Origin: Caldisericota bacterium
GTDB taxonomy: Bacteria > Caldisericota > Caldisericia > UBA6126
Reading direction: 5' to 3'
Assembly: GCA_003566815.1 (NCBI GenBank)
Contig: PXBT01000161.1
Location: 1 to 35,449 of the forward strand
DNA: 35,449 nt
The first letter of the stretch is position 1. Each line of letters opens with the position of its first letter. Position numbers and translations under genes: made by a program. Under the pieces are notes generated by a model, which saw only the letters and a program-made list of their open reading frames with translations, made no database searches and was not told the origin of the DNA. Shown here one piece after another: positions 9,011-17,873 of the stretch.

Positions 9011-9913
9011 TTACTTAAATCGCAGTACTGCGGGTTCAAATTTTAAGCGACTAAAAATATCCATAAACTCTTCTATGGTAATATTTTCAGTCTTTTTTTC
9101 AAGGATTGCGCAAACTAAAGCCTCTATCACATTGGTCGCAAATGATCTTCCTTGAAAATGAGGTGTTACCGTAGCTATAAGCTTAACTCCTCGTTTTTTA
9201 AGCTCGTCAATCTCATCTTGTGTAATAGAATTGGTAATGACAATTTTATCATTAGCTTCATGAGGAAAATGACGATAAATATAATGAAAATCTCCAGCAT
9301 AAATATCTGCCTCTTGATATAGTCGGGGAAATTTGGGAACAATCTCGTCCTGATCTTTTCCAACAGGATAAAGCCACTTAAATGGCAATCTCACCATGAG
9401 AGGCAATAGGGTGTAAGCCAAAGCATCCATTCCTCTACTGCTGGAAAAAGCTTTCTTCCCCAGGCCAAGAGCAAAAGGAATATCTCCCCACTTCACTTGA
9501 TAGCCAAGGTCTTTGAAGGTTTCATATAAATAATACCTGGAGACAGCAGATGGTATCAGCACCTTCATATCATTGTTGATAACCAATTGCTCATGTAGTG
9601 AACGGACTGCCATGCATTCAAGAGTTTTTTTGACACCAGATCCATCGGCCAGGGGAGTCTTTTTAATAACCCGGGTTACTTTCCAGGCATCTCGAAAAAT
9701 ATAGCGTTTATTTTTATAGTTCAAGTAAAGATCAAAACCACCCAAACCAAAAGCATCCACTTTGCCATCATGTTTTTTAAAAAGTTCTCTCATTTTGTCT
9801 GCATCGCCATCAGTGCCAATGCGCTCCAGTAAAATAGTCTCTCCCAGAATCTTTATTTCACTCTGATGATTCCTTTTGGAGGAACCAAGGCTTATGCTCA
9901 TTACATGTTTCAT
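9011..9913 (-). CDS. Protein resembling those annotated 'quinate 5-dehydrogenase' in Firmicutes
   Basis: MKHVMSISLGSSKRNHQSEIKILGETILLERIGTDGDADKMR...DAFGLGGFDLYL resembles that family from memory; function unproven. Confidence 0.6.
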   Translation of the reverse strand: MKHVMSISLGSSKRNHQSEIKILGETILLERIGTDGDADKMRELFKKHDGKVDAFGLGGFDLYLNYKNKRYIFRDAWKVTRVIKKTPLADGSGVKKTLECMAVRSLHEQLVINNDMKVLIPSAVSRYYLYETFKDLGYQVKWGDIPFALGLGKKAFSSSRGMDALAYTLLPLMVRLPFKWLYPVGKDQDEIVPKFPRLYQEADIYAGDFHYIYRHFPHEANDKIVITNSITQDEIDELKKRGVKLIATVTPHFQGRSFATNVIEALVCAILEKKTENITIEEFMDIFSRLKFEPAVLRFK

Positions 9914-9952
9914 TTTCTCACCTTAATCAAGGATAATACTTCAACATTATAA

Positions 9953-10945
9953 TTAAAAAAAAGTGTTTTGATAGTTTCGAAGCAAGGTAAGCATTTCTTT
10001 TTTATTTTTCACTTTATTGACCTGATCGCGGATACGACAGGACTCAGGTTGACCATGAAAATAACCATGCAAGTGTTTTCGCATTTCTCTGACAGCCAGC
10101 AACTCGTCACCATAATATTCCAATTGTAGATCAAAATGATCGTAAATTGTTTGAAAGAGCACATCAGGGTTTACTTTTTCTCTGTCCAATAATTCAGGTT
10201 CCTCACCATCCAGAGCTCGATCAACCAATTTGAAAAACCAGGGCCTTCCTATGACAGCTCTGCCTATCATTACCGCATCTGCATTTGTATATTGCTGAAT
10301 AGCAAAAAAATCTTTGATACTTTTTACGCCTCCGTTTGCAATGACAGGAATATCGACACACTGCTTGACAGCTTTTATGGCATCCCAATTTTTTTTTCCT
10401 TTGGATCCTTGCTCTACGGTGCTACCATGAACTGCAATAGCTTTGACGCCTGCTTCCTGGGCTATCTGGGCTACTTCTTCGCAATTAATATGATCTCGAC
10501 TATAGCCAATCCTAATCTTTACTGTAACAGGGATAGCAACACTTTCCACCACTGCCTGCAAAATATCCTTTATTTTCATGGGATCTTTAAGAAGTGCTCC
10601 CCCGCAACCATTTTTTGTAATCTTGGGAGCTGGACAACCCATATTGATGTCCAACATTTCAAATCCTTTTTTCTCCACCACTTTGCTTGCTATGGCCATT
10701 TTCTCAGGTATAGCACCAAACAATTGCAAGTTGACAGGTCGCTCCTCGGGATCAAATTCAAGCATATGCATGGTTTTTTCATTGTTAAAACAAATCCCAA
10801 GGCTTGATATTAAATCGCTATAAACCAGACCTGCGCCAAACCTGCGGCATATTCTTCGGTAGGGAGAGTCTGTATAGCCTGCCATGGGGGCAAGCACTAC
10901 AGGATTTTCCAATTCAATCGAAGCTATGTTCCACGTTTTTTTCAT
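9953..10945 (-). CDS. dusB: tRNA-dihydrouridine synthase, DusB type
   Basis: VVLAPMAGYTDSPYRRICRRFGAGL; DINMGCPAPKITKNGCGGALLKDP; ANGGVKS; MIGRAVIGRPWFF. Confidence 0.95.
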   Translation of the reverse strand: MKKTWNIASIELENPVVLAPMAGYTDSPYRRICRRFGAGLVYSDLISSLGICFNNEKTMHMLEFDPEERPVNLQLFGAIPEKMAIASKVVEKKGFEMLDINMGCPAPKITKNGCGGALLKDPMKIKDILQAVVESVAIPVTVKIRIGYSRDHINCEEVAQIAQEAGVKAIAVHGSTVEQGSKGKKNWDAIKAVKQCVDIPVIANGGVKSIKDFFAIQQYTNADAVMIGRAVIGRPWFFKLVDRALDGEEPELLDREKVNPDVLFQTIYDHFDLQLEYYGDELLAVREMRKHLHGYFHGQPESCRIRDQVNKVKNKKEMLTLLRNYQNTFF

Positions 10946-11696
10946 AAATCACTGAAAGACCTTTCAAGTTAAGATAGGGGTCCATATAGTCCACATATTT
11001 TAAGTTACTCGCTAATAAAGAGCATAGCCCCCCGGTCGCTATAACTTTTCCATTGGCCTCATTAAGTTCTTTGATGAATCCATCAATTAAATAGTCCACC
11101 ATACCCGTAAACCCATAATAAAAACCTGACTGCATGGACTGTATCGTATTTCTTCCAATAAATGCATCGGGTTTTCGAATATCTATTCTGGGCAGTTTGG
11201 AAGTTTTTGAAAATAAAGATTCAGCTGAGTTAACCATCCCAGGAGCAATAGCAACGCCCAATATTTCTTTTTTTGATGTAATGGCAGTTAAAACCGTTGC
11301 AGTTCCAAAGCTGATCATAATAGCAGGCAGGCTATAGGCATGCAAAATGCCCACAGCCCCTGCCACAATATCTGCTCCCAATTCTTTGGCATTCTCGGTG
11401 GAAATAGTTAAACCAGTTTTAATGCCTGGCTCGACAAATACCCATCTTTTTTTGATATAGCGCTTGATGAGAGCAAGGAAAACCGGATCAAGAGAGGGCA
11501 CCACCGAGCAAATACATACTCCTTGAATCCTGTCGAGGGAAAAAGGGATCATTTGCGAAAAAGACTGCAAATAAAACCAGTATTCATCAGAAGTTTTCCC
11601 ATGATCTGTAGCTACTTTAAAAGAATAGACCACTTGGTGCCCTTCCATAAAGCCAAACTTAATATTGGTATTTCCTGCATCAATCGCTAATATCAT
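10914..11696 (-). CDS. coaX: Type III pantothenate kinase
   Basis: MILAIDAGNTNIKFGF; GADIVAGAVG; ISFGTATVLTAI; ATGGLCSLLA. Confidence 0.93.
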   Translation of the reverse strand: MILAIDAGNTNIKFGFMEGHQVVYSFKVATDHGKTSDEYWFYLQSFSQMIPFSLDRIQGVCICSVVPSLDPVFLALIKRYIKKRWVFVEPGIKTGLTISTENAKELGADIVAGAVGILHAYSLPAIMISFGTATVLTAITSKKEILGVAIAPGMVNSAESLFSKTSKLPRIDIRKPDAFIGRNTIQSMQSGFYYGFTGMVDYLIDGFIKELNEANGKVIATGGLCSLLASNLKYVDYMDPYLNLKGLSVIYEKNVEHSFD

Positions 11697-11716
11697 GATT
11701 TAATCCTTTCGAAACA

Positions 11717-12256
11717 TCAGCTTGCTTTAGGCTTTCTCAAATAAGCCAACCAAACGGTGAAAATAGCTGGAGCAATAACAGCTGCCAAAACTGCTTCTGT
11801 TATTATTACAGGTATAGCACCAATCACAACAGCCAAATTAGCTTCGAGAGTTTCTCCAAATACTCTGAATATAGTTGCCAGACCCAAGGTAACAGCAGAA
11901 TTGGTAAATGATCCTAAAACACCAGCGCTTGCTGCTGCAATCATTTTTTTCTTGTCAAACCTGCTAACAAACATAAACACAAAGCCAGCAACAAGACCAA
12001 TCAGGGGCCTGGCTGGAAAGAGGACAAACCAGGGAAACATAGGAAATTGCTGAATTGCAAAAGCACCAAATACACAACCTGTCATAACTCCATACCATGG
12101 CCCCAGCATAATTCCAGCTAAAATCACCGGGATATGGAATATGGTAGCTCCAGCAATAGGCAAGGGAAGAGGAATAAAACCCCAGCCAGTAAATCCTAAA
12201 ACTAAAGAAATTGAAATTAACATAGCACCTAAAACTAATTTTTTGGTCTCACTCAT
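11717..12256 (-). CDS. ECF transporter S component, possibly pantothenate (by adjacency to coaX)
   Basis: Multi-TM protein with ECF-S-like HIPVILAGIMLGPWYGVMTGCVFG and FPARPLIGLVAGFVF; 20 nt upstream of coaX on the same strand. Confidence 0.75.
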   Translation of the reverse strand: MSETKKLVLGAMLISISLVLGFTGWGFIPLPLPIAGATIFHIPVILAGIMLGPWYGVMTGCVFGAFAIQQFPMFPWFVLFPARPLIGLVAGFVFMFVSRFDKKKMIAAASAGVLGSFTNSAVTLGLATIFRVFGETLEANLAVVIGAIPVIITEAVLAAVIAPAIFTVWLAYLRKPKAS

Positions 12257-12268
12257 AATTCATAGGCT

Positions 12269-12288
12269 CCGATCTTTCAAAGTATCGG
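12269..12288 (-). promoter_or_regulatory. Leader hairpin just upstream of the ECF S-component gene
   Basis: On the minus strand: CCGAT-A-CTT-TGA-AAG-ATCGG, followed by AG (so GGAG overlaps the 3' stem) and ATG 12 nt later. Confidence 0.4.
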
Positions 12289-12418
12289 GCACCACACCTA
12301 CCTTTCATTTAAGAGTATGGTCTTTTCAGTACCATCTTGCATTTAATTCTAAAATAGGTATTATTTTTTGCAATGAGAAAAATTGAATGGATTTATTGGA
12401 AAGGATTTGTGATAGTAA

Positions 12419-12664
12419 ATGGATAATGCTGTTGCCACAGTACGATTAATCAGTCAAATCGTGCTTTTTCTCTCTTCTTCGGGAATTATAATTGGATATT
12501 TGCTCCAGTCACCAAAATCTGCAGGTCTTGGCGCTATCTCGGGAAGTGCTTCAATATTTCGCTCCCGCAAACCGATTGATGCTTTTCTTGATAAAGTTAT
12601 CACCTGGTCTGCTGTATTTTTTGTGATTTCCACCTTTCTTTTGGCAATTATACGGCAGAGTTGA
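12419..12664 (+). CDS. secG: Preprotein translocase subunit SecG
   Basis: About 80 aa, two TMs with LLQSPKSAGLGAISGSASIF; followed by tRNA-Leu. ORF start at ATG 12420 (frame as in the supplied track). Confidence 0.85.
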   Translation: MDNAVATVRLISQIVLFLSSSGIIIGYLLQSPKSAGLGAISGSASIFRSRKPIDAFLDKVITWSAVFFVISTFLLAIIRQS

Positions 12665-12690
12665 ATTTTGAATTTTTTTTAGTATTATAT

Positions 12691-12772
12691 GCCGAGGTGG
12701 CGGAATTGGTAGACGCGCACGCTTGAGGGGCGTGTGGAGCAATCCGTGTGGGTTCGATTCCCACTCTCGGTA
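12691..12772 (+). tRNA. tRNA-Leu (GAG)
   Basis: Cloverleaf with variable arm; anticodon loop TTGAGGG in stem CACGC/GCGTG; T-arm GTGGG-TTCGATT-CCCAC. Confidence 0.95.
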
Positions 12773-12786
12773 CTTGAATGTGTAAA

Positions 12787-12858
12787 GGGCGGATAGTTCA
12801 GCGGTAGAACGCCTCGCTTACACCGAGGAAGTCACAGGTTCAAATCCTGTTTCGCCCA
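12787..12858 (+). tRNA. tRNA-Val (TAC)
   Basis: Anticodon loop CTTACAC in stem CCTCG/CGAGG; T-arm ACAGG-TTCAAAT-CCTGT. Confidence 0.95.
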
Positions 12859-12912
12859 CTTTGGCGAGTAGGATTGAAAAAGAAAGTGCAAGGAATTGAA
12901 AACTTGGAATAT

Positions 12913-12986
12913 GGGGTCGTGGTGTAGCGGTTCAACACGCCAGCCTGTCACGCTGGAGACCGCGGGTTCAAATCCCGTCGATCCCG
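12913..12986 (+). tRNA. tRNA-Asp (GTC)
   Basis: Anticodon loop CTGTCAC between CCAG/CTGG-type stem; T-arm GCGGG-TTCAAAT-CCCGT. Confidence 0.95.
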
Positions 12987-12992
12987 TTTTAT

Positions 12993-13068
<76 letters not shown>

Positions 13069-13086
13069 TCCATTATAAAGTCAAAC

Positions 13087-14136
13087 TTATTCGATCTTAA
13101 ACTCAGATAATATTTTCTGAAATGGTTTTGCTATATTTTTACAATCATCATCATACGTGCAGTCTTCTTTTAATAATCGGGCTGTTTTGTTTAATTTTGC
13201 TTGATAAATTGACATATTCCATTCTCGGTGGCTAAATACATATCGCATTTCTCCTATTTTTTGCACAATTTTTACAGATTGGCCATATTTCTCCTTAAAT
13301 GCCTTTTCCATGGCTGAAGTCTTTTCAATGTACACCATAGGTAATCCCCAAAAATCTGACAAAAGAGCTTCGTTTTTTCTTGAGACCAGATAAACAGTGT
13401 TCAGGGTTTCGATCAAAAATACAGCCCATTCTTCTTTTATGGCGGAACTTTTTTTCTTTTTTACGGGCAATTCCTCCTGGGCTTGATGCAAATTTGCAAA
13501 ACATAAGCCCGTCAAAGGACAAAGTAGACATTTTGGGTTTTTGGACAGGCACATCATCGCCCCCAACTCCATCAATGCCTGCGTAAAGTCTCCACATCGA
13601 TCAACGGGAAAATACTGTTGCAAAAAGCCTTCAATATTCTTTTTCGTAATATCTTTGGTCACATCATCCCTTATCCCCTTAAATCGACTGATAACTCTTG
13701 CCACATTGCCATCAACTGCAGGACAGGGCTTGTCCAAAGCTATGCTCATCAATGCCCCTGCAGTATACCTCCCTATACCCGGGAGACTAAGCCAGTCCTC
13801 AAAACTTTTTGGAAAAACCCCTTTGTGTTCATAGTAAATTATTTGAACTGCTTGATGCAGTTGCTTTCCTCTGCGATAATATCCCAGCCCATTCCATGCA
13901 TTGAGTACATCCTCTATGGGAGACAAAGCTAAATCCTCAAGGGATGGAAACCGTTCAATAAAACGCAAATAAAAAGGAATAGCCTGTTCTACTCGGGTTT
14001 GCTGGAGCATAACTTCAGATACCCATATCCTGTAAGGATCATTTTCACCTCTCCAAGGCATGGATCTCTTGGCTTTATCAAACCATTGAAGCAGTCTTTG
14101 TGTCCAATCTGTTTCGATTTTATTATTCTTCATCAT
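13087..14136 (-). CDS. mutY: A/G-specific adenine glycosylase
   Basis: PWRGENDPYRIWVSEVMLQQTRVEQAIPFY; LPGIGRYTAGALMS; VDGNVARVISR; 4Fe-4S ligands C-x6-C-x2-C-x5-C. Confidence 0.96.
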   Translation of the reverse strand: MMKNNKIETDWTQRLLQWFDKAKRSMPWRGENDPYRIWVSEVMLQQTRVEQAIPFYLRFIERFPSLEDLALSPIEDVLNAWNGLGYYRRGKQLHQAVQIIYYEHKGVFPKSFEDWLSLPGIGRYTAGALMSIALDKPCPAVDGNVARVISRFKGIRDDVTKDITKKNIEGFLQQYFPVDRCGDFTQALMELGAMMCLSKNPKCLLCPLTGLCFANLHQAQEELPVKKKKSSAIKEEWAVFLIETLNTVYLVSRKNEALLSDFWGLPMVYIEKTSAMEKAFKEKYGQSVKIVQKIGEMRYVFSHREWNMSIYQAKLNKTARLLKEDCTYDDDCKNIAKPFQKILSEFKIE

Positions 14137-14147
14137 TAAAATAAAAA

Positions 14148-14220
14148 CTGCCCGACAAGGAGTCGAACCTTGACTTTCCTGATCCAGAGTCAGGCGTGTT
14201 GCCAGTTACACCATCGGGCA
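14148..14220 (-). tRNA. tRNA-Gln (CTG)
   Basis: Minus-strand cloverleaf TGCCCGATGGTGTAACTGGCAACACGCCTGACTCTGGATCAGGAAAGTCAAGGTTCGACTCCTTGTCGGGCAG; loop CTCTGGA. Confidence 0.93.
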
Positions 14221-14295
14221 ATAAACGAATATAATTCTACAGAGAATAGCTTTGAGTTTCAAGCAACAAGTTTTAATTATAATTAATTGAGCTTG

Positions 14296-15999
14296 TCAAA
14301 GAGGCAAAGGTAAGGAGAAAAAAAACCTTGCTCCCATATTTTGCTCGCCTTCCGCCCTAACATTCCCGCCATGACGATTTACAATCCGTTCCACTAATGC
14401 CAAGCCTATGCCTGTACCTTTAAATTCATCATCTCCATGCAAACGTTCAAATGTTTTAAATAGCTTATCTTTATACTGCTCATCAAACCCTACTCCATTG
14501 TCCCGAACACCATATTCCACCCACTGGTCTTTCTTAAATCCACTAATTTTAATCTTAACCTGTTCGCGTGTTTTAGAAAATTTCAAAGCATTTTCAATCA
14601 AATTCAACCAGACTTGCCTTATCAAAACAGGGTCGCCAAATGCTTCAGGAAGATCATCCACCTGAATTTGGATAAGATTGCTATCTCTGGTTTGCATAAG
14701 CTCTTTTATGCATTGGGAAACCAGCTCATTGCAATCTATTCTCTGCTTTTTGATTTCACTTTGGGTTACTTTGGACATAAACAACAAACCTTTAATCAGC
14801 TCATCCATTCGTACGGCATTATCTTTAATAATCGACAGCATTCTGGAGCCTTCCTCCCCTAATGCCTCGCTATAATCATCCATAATAATATTTGAAAAAC
14901 CATTGATGGCTCGCAGGGGTGCTCTTAGATCATGGGACACCGAATAGGAGAAAGCCCGTAAAGCCTTGTTCATTTCTTCCAACTCGCTGGTTCTAATCTT
15001 TACACGCTGATCGAGCTCTTCATTCATTTGGATCATTTGTTTTTTGATTTGTGCTTTTTCGGTGATGTCGCGAATAATCAAGACTATATATTGCACCTTA
15101 TGTTGTGCATCTCTAATGGCTTTCCCGTTAATTTCAAGGTCAATAGGTCTCCCTTTACAGCTTTTCCCTTTAAATTCTTCAGCATTCAAGCAAGATCCTT
15201 TCAGCATTTCATTTATTTTTTCTCTTAACCTGTCTCTTTCTTCGGGAATAATAAATTTGTCGATTTTTTGACCCATGATTTCGCTTTCCTGTTCACATTG
15301 AAACAACGGGAAGGCTACAGGTGAGCACATTTTTACAATTCCATCCGCATCGGTGATGGTTATATTGTCTGGAGAAGCAAACAAAATAGACCGATATAAG
15401 GCTTCACTTTTTTTCAATTCTTCAGCAACATGATACCGGGACAAAATTAAATTTAAGATACAGCCTATCAATACAGTAGTAGCTGGGTATACCGTCAAAG
15501 AAGGAAAGATCATTTGCTGGATAGTTCTCCAGGCGAGATCCGAAGGCAATAAAAACAGCAACAAAATCATTGATACATGCACCAGTAATCCAAAATTAAG
15601 TAACAGTAGGGGAGTAATCACAACTTTCTTATGCTTGATGAAAGAGAAAAACAATATCCCCCAACCAGCAGAACTTAAAGCCACCAAAGATCCCGCAAAT
15701 GTTCCCGCTCCACCCTGATAGATGCGAAAAGCTATAACCATAATGGTAGCAACCAAAGCACTGATGGGCCCAAAGAAAAGACCAGAAAAACTGATCAAGA
15801 CAGATCGCCCATCAAAATGAATGCCTGGATAAAGCTGTGCTGGCATCAGCATACCAATAATAGCACCTGCGCCAAACAACAATCCTCTCAGGATTTTTCT
15901 TTCTTGGTTTTTATGATGATCAGCTCCTATCAAACAAGCCAATATGCTCAATAAAGCTATCATCCCCAGGTTAAACACAATTTCAATAAACAGCTTCAT
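14296..15999 (-). CDS. Membrane sensor histidine kinase (5TM-LYT sensor, PAS, HisKA, HATPase_c)
   Basis: N-terminal LytS-like 5TM with YPGIHFDGRSVLISFSGLFFGP; PAS; FSYSVSHDLRAPLRAINGFS; NLIENALKFS...GTGIGLALVERIVNRHGG. Confidence 0.92.
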   Translation of the reverse strand: MKLFIEIVFNLGMIALLSILACLIGADHHKNQERKILRGLLFGAGAIIGMLMPAQLYPGIHFDGRSVLISFSGLFFGPISALVATIMVIAFRIYQGGAGTFAGSLVALSSAGWGILFFSFIKHKKVVITPLLLLNFGLLVHVSMILLLFLLPSDLAWRTIQQMIFPSLTVYPATTVLIGCILNLILSRYHVAEELKKSEALYRSILFASPDNITITDADGIVKMCSPVAFPLFQCEQESEIMGQKIDKFIIPEERDRLREKINEMLKGSCLNAEEFKGKSCKGRPIDLEINGKAIRDAQHKVQYIVLIIRDITEKAQIKKQMIQMNEELDQRVKIRTSELEEMNKALRAFSYSVSHDLRAPLRAINGFSNIIMDDYSEALGEEGSRMLSIIKDNAVRMDELIKGLLFMSKVTQSEIKKQRIDCNELVSQCIKELMQTRDSNLIQIQVDDLPEAFGDPVLIRQVWLNLIENALKFSKTREQVKIKISGFKKDQWVEYGVRDNGVGFDEQYKDKLFKTFERLHGDDEFKGTGIGLALVERIVNRHGGNVRAEGEQNMGARFFFSLPLPL

Positions 16000-16005
16000 C
16001 CCTCT

Positions 16006-16488
16006 TTATCCTTGTTTTGGAAAAGATCTGCAGTCAGGCATGTTTCGGGGGCAATTTTGATTTAATAAAAGCCAGTACATACCAATCTCATTAACAGCTT
16101 CCGTAAATTTATGAAAATCAACTGGCTTGATAATATAGCTATTGACGCCAAGCTTATAAGTTTCCATCAAATCCTTGTCTTCCCTTGAAGAAGTAAGCAC
16201 CACTACAGGGATATGCGAAGTGGATGAACTCGCTTTCAATTTTTTTAAAATTTCTATACCATCTATCTTGGGTAGTTTTAAGTCCAACAATATTAACCTG
16301 AGTCGTTGGGTTTGAGAGCCAGGCATATCAAAATCTTTGTGAAAAATAAACTGGATTGCTTCCTCTCCATCATGAGCGACATGAATTTGATTGCATAGAT
16401 TATTTTTTTTAAAGGCTCTCATGGTCAGCTCAAGATCATTGGGGTTGTCTTCAACTAATAAAATTTCAACTAATTCATCTTTAAGCAT
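16006..16488 (-). CDS. Response regulator, Rcp1-like single REC domain
   Basis: ILLVEDNPNDLELTMRAFK; LILLDLKLPKIDGIEILKKLK; VVVLTSSREDKD; NSYIIKPVDF. Confidence 0.92.
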   Translation of the reverse strand: MLKDELVEILLVEDNPNDLELTMRAFKKNNLCNQIHVAHDGEEAIQFIFHKDFDMPGSQTQRLRLILLDLKLPKIDGIEILKKLKASSSTSHIPVVVLTSSREDKDLMETYKLGVNSYIIKPVDFHKFTEAVNEIGMYWLLLNQNCPRNMPDCRSFPKQG

Positions 16489-16593
16489 AATCCGTTAGCC
16501 TCCATAGAAAAGACTATTAAAAAGCTACCTACATTTGCTTAGATTATAATTGGTAATTTTACATAAGATAGTAAAACTAAGATGAATTTTTAA

Positions 16594-17694
16594 TCAATGA
16601 GAAGCATCCTCAAATTCTTTTCTTAAGGTTTTGATTAATTCATCCACTGAGACCATCTGATTAATGCGCCATACATTGGATCCAGCAAAAGCAAATCCAT
16701 GCTTGAATTGTCCCTTTTTGGCATGAGTAAGTGCTGAAGCAATACAATACGGAGTAGTATTGGGATCACAAGTGCTAATACAATGATACGGGCATGAAAA
16801 AGGTTTTTTTTGTCCTTCGCTCACGTCAAAAAGAAATTTATTTTGTATGGCTCTTCCAGGGAGGCCCACAGGACTTTTTATAATCACAACGTCCTTTTTT
16901 TCGGCCATAAGGTAAGCTTGTTTGAAATCATTGGATGCATCACATTCTTCTGTTGCAACAAATCGAGTAGCCATTTGAACTCCAGAGGCACCCATGGAAA
17001 GATATTTTTTTATATCCTTTCCATTATAAATACCTCCTGCTGCAATTACAGGAATTTTTTTGTTGTATTTTGATTCCAGCAAGGATACTGCTTTAAGTAC
17101 TTCTGGAAGAAGTTGATCAAGCTGATAGGAAGGATTATTGATTTGATCTATTTTGAATCCAAGGTGACCTCCAGCTTGTGGTCCTTCCAATACAATAGCA
17201 TCAGCCGTATAATGGTATCGTTCCTGCCATCGGGTTATTAAAACATGAGCTGCTCTAGCGCTGGAAATAATAGGTACCAATTTGGTTTTGCTGTTTTTGC
17301 TTAAATAAGTCGGCAGATTAAGCGGAAGACCTGCTCCTGCAAAAATAATATCAATTCCTTCTTGAATAGAGGCTGTAACGTAATCGCTAAAATTTGAAAG
17401 CGCAACCATAATATTTACACCCAAAATACCTTTGGTTAAGGATTGTGTTTTACGTATTTCATTTCTCAATGCTCGAATATTTGCTTGTAAATAATTTTTA
17501 AAAAAATCAGTCTCACACATACCTATTCCTGCAGCAGCAATAACTCCGATACCCCCCTGACTAGCTACAGCAGATGACAATCCCGACAGCGATATCCCTA
17601 TTCCCATTCCACCTTGTATAATAGGTACTGGTGCTACTAAATCCCCAATACGAAGAGAGGGGAAGTCAAGATTTTTCATATTAAACCTTTCCAA
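16594..17694 (-). CDS. NAD(P)H-dependent flavin oxidoreductase / nitronate monooxygenase family
   Basis: VPIIQGGMGIGISLSGLSSAVASQGGIGVIAA; EGPQAGGHLGF; VIAAGGIYNGKDIKKYLSMGASGVQMATRFV. Confidence 0.88.
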   Translation of the reverse strand: MERFNMKNLDFPSLRIGDLVAPVPIIQGGMGIGISLSGLSSAVASQGGIGVIAAAGIGMCETDFFKNYLQANIRALRNEIRKTQSLTKGILGVNIMVALSNFSDYVTASIQEGIDIIFAGAGLPLNLPTYLSKNSKTKLVPIISSARAAHVLITRWQERYHYTADAIVLEGPQAGGHLGFKIDQINNPSYQLDQLLPEVLKAVSLLESKYNKKIPVIAAGGIYNGKDIKKYLSMGASGVQMATRFVATEECDASNDFKQAYLMAEKKDVVIIKSPVGLPGRAIQNKFLFDVSEGQKKPFSCPYHCISTCDPNTTPYCIASALTHAKKGQFKHGFAFAGSNVWRINQMVSVDELIKTLRKEFEDASH

Positions 17695-17873
17695 CTTTTT
17701 TCGTCAAAATTAAAACATAATTAATTTAATTTTATCATATAATGCATAAATTTAAAAACTGCACACTCACAACTTTTATTGATTTCTTTGAACTATAGCA
17801 TATAACTTTACTGTTAGAATGGCATAGCTTAAGTAAGGTTTATCCTAACAAGGATAATTAAGGATAATGAAAT

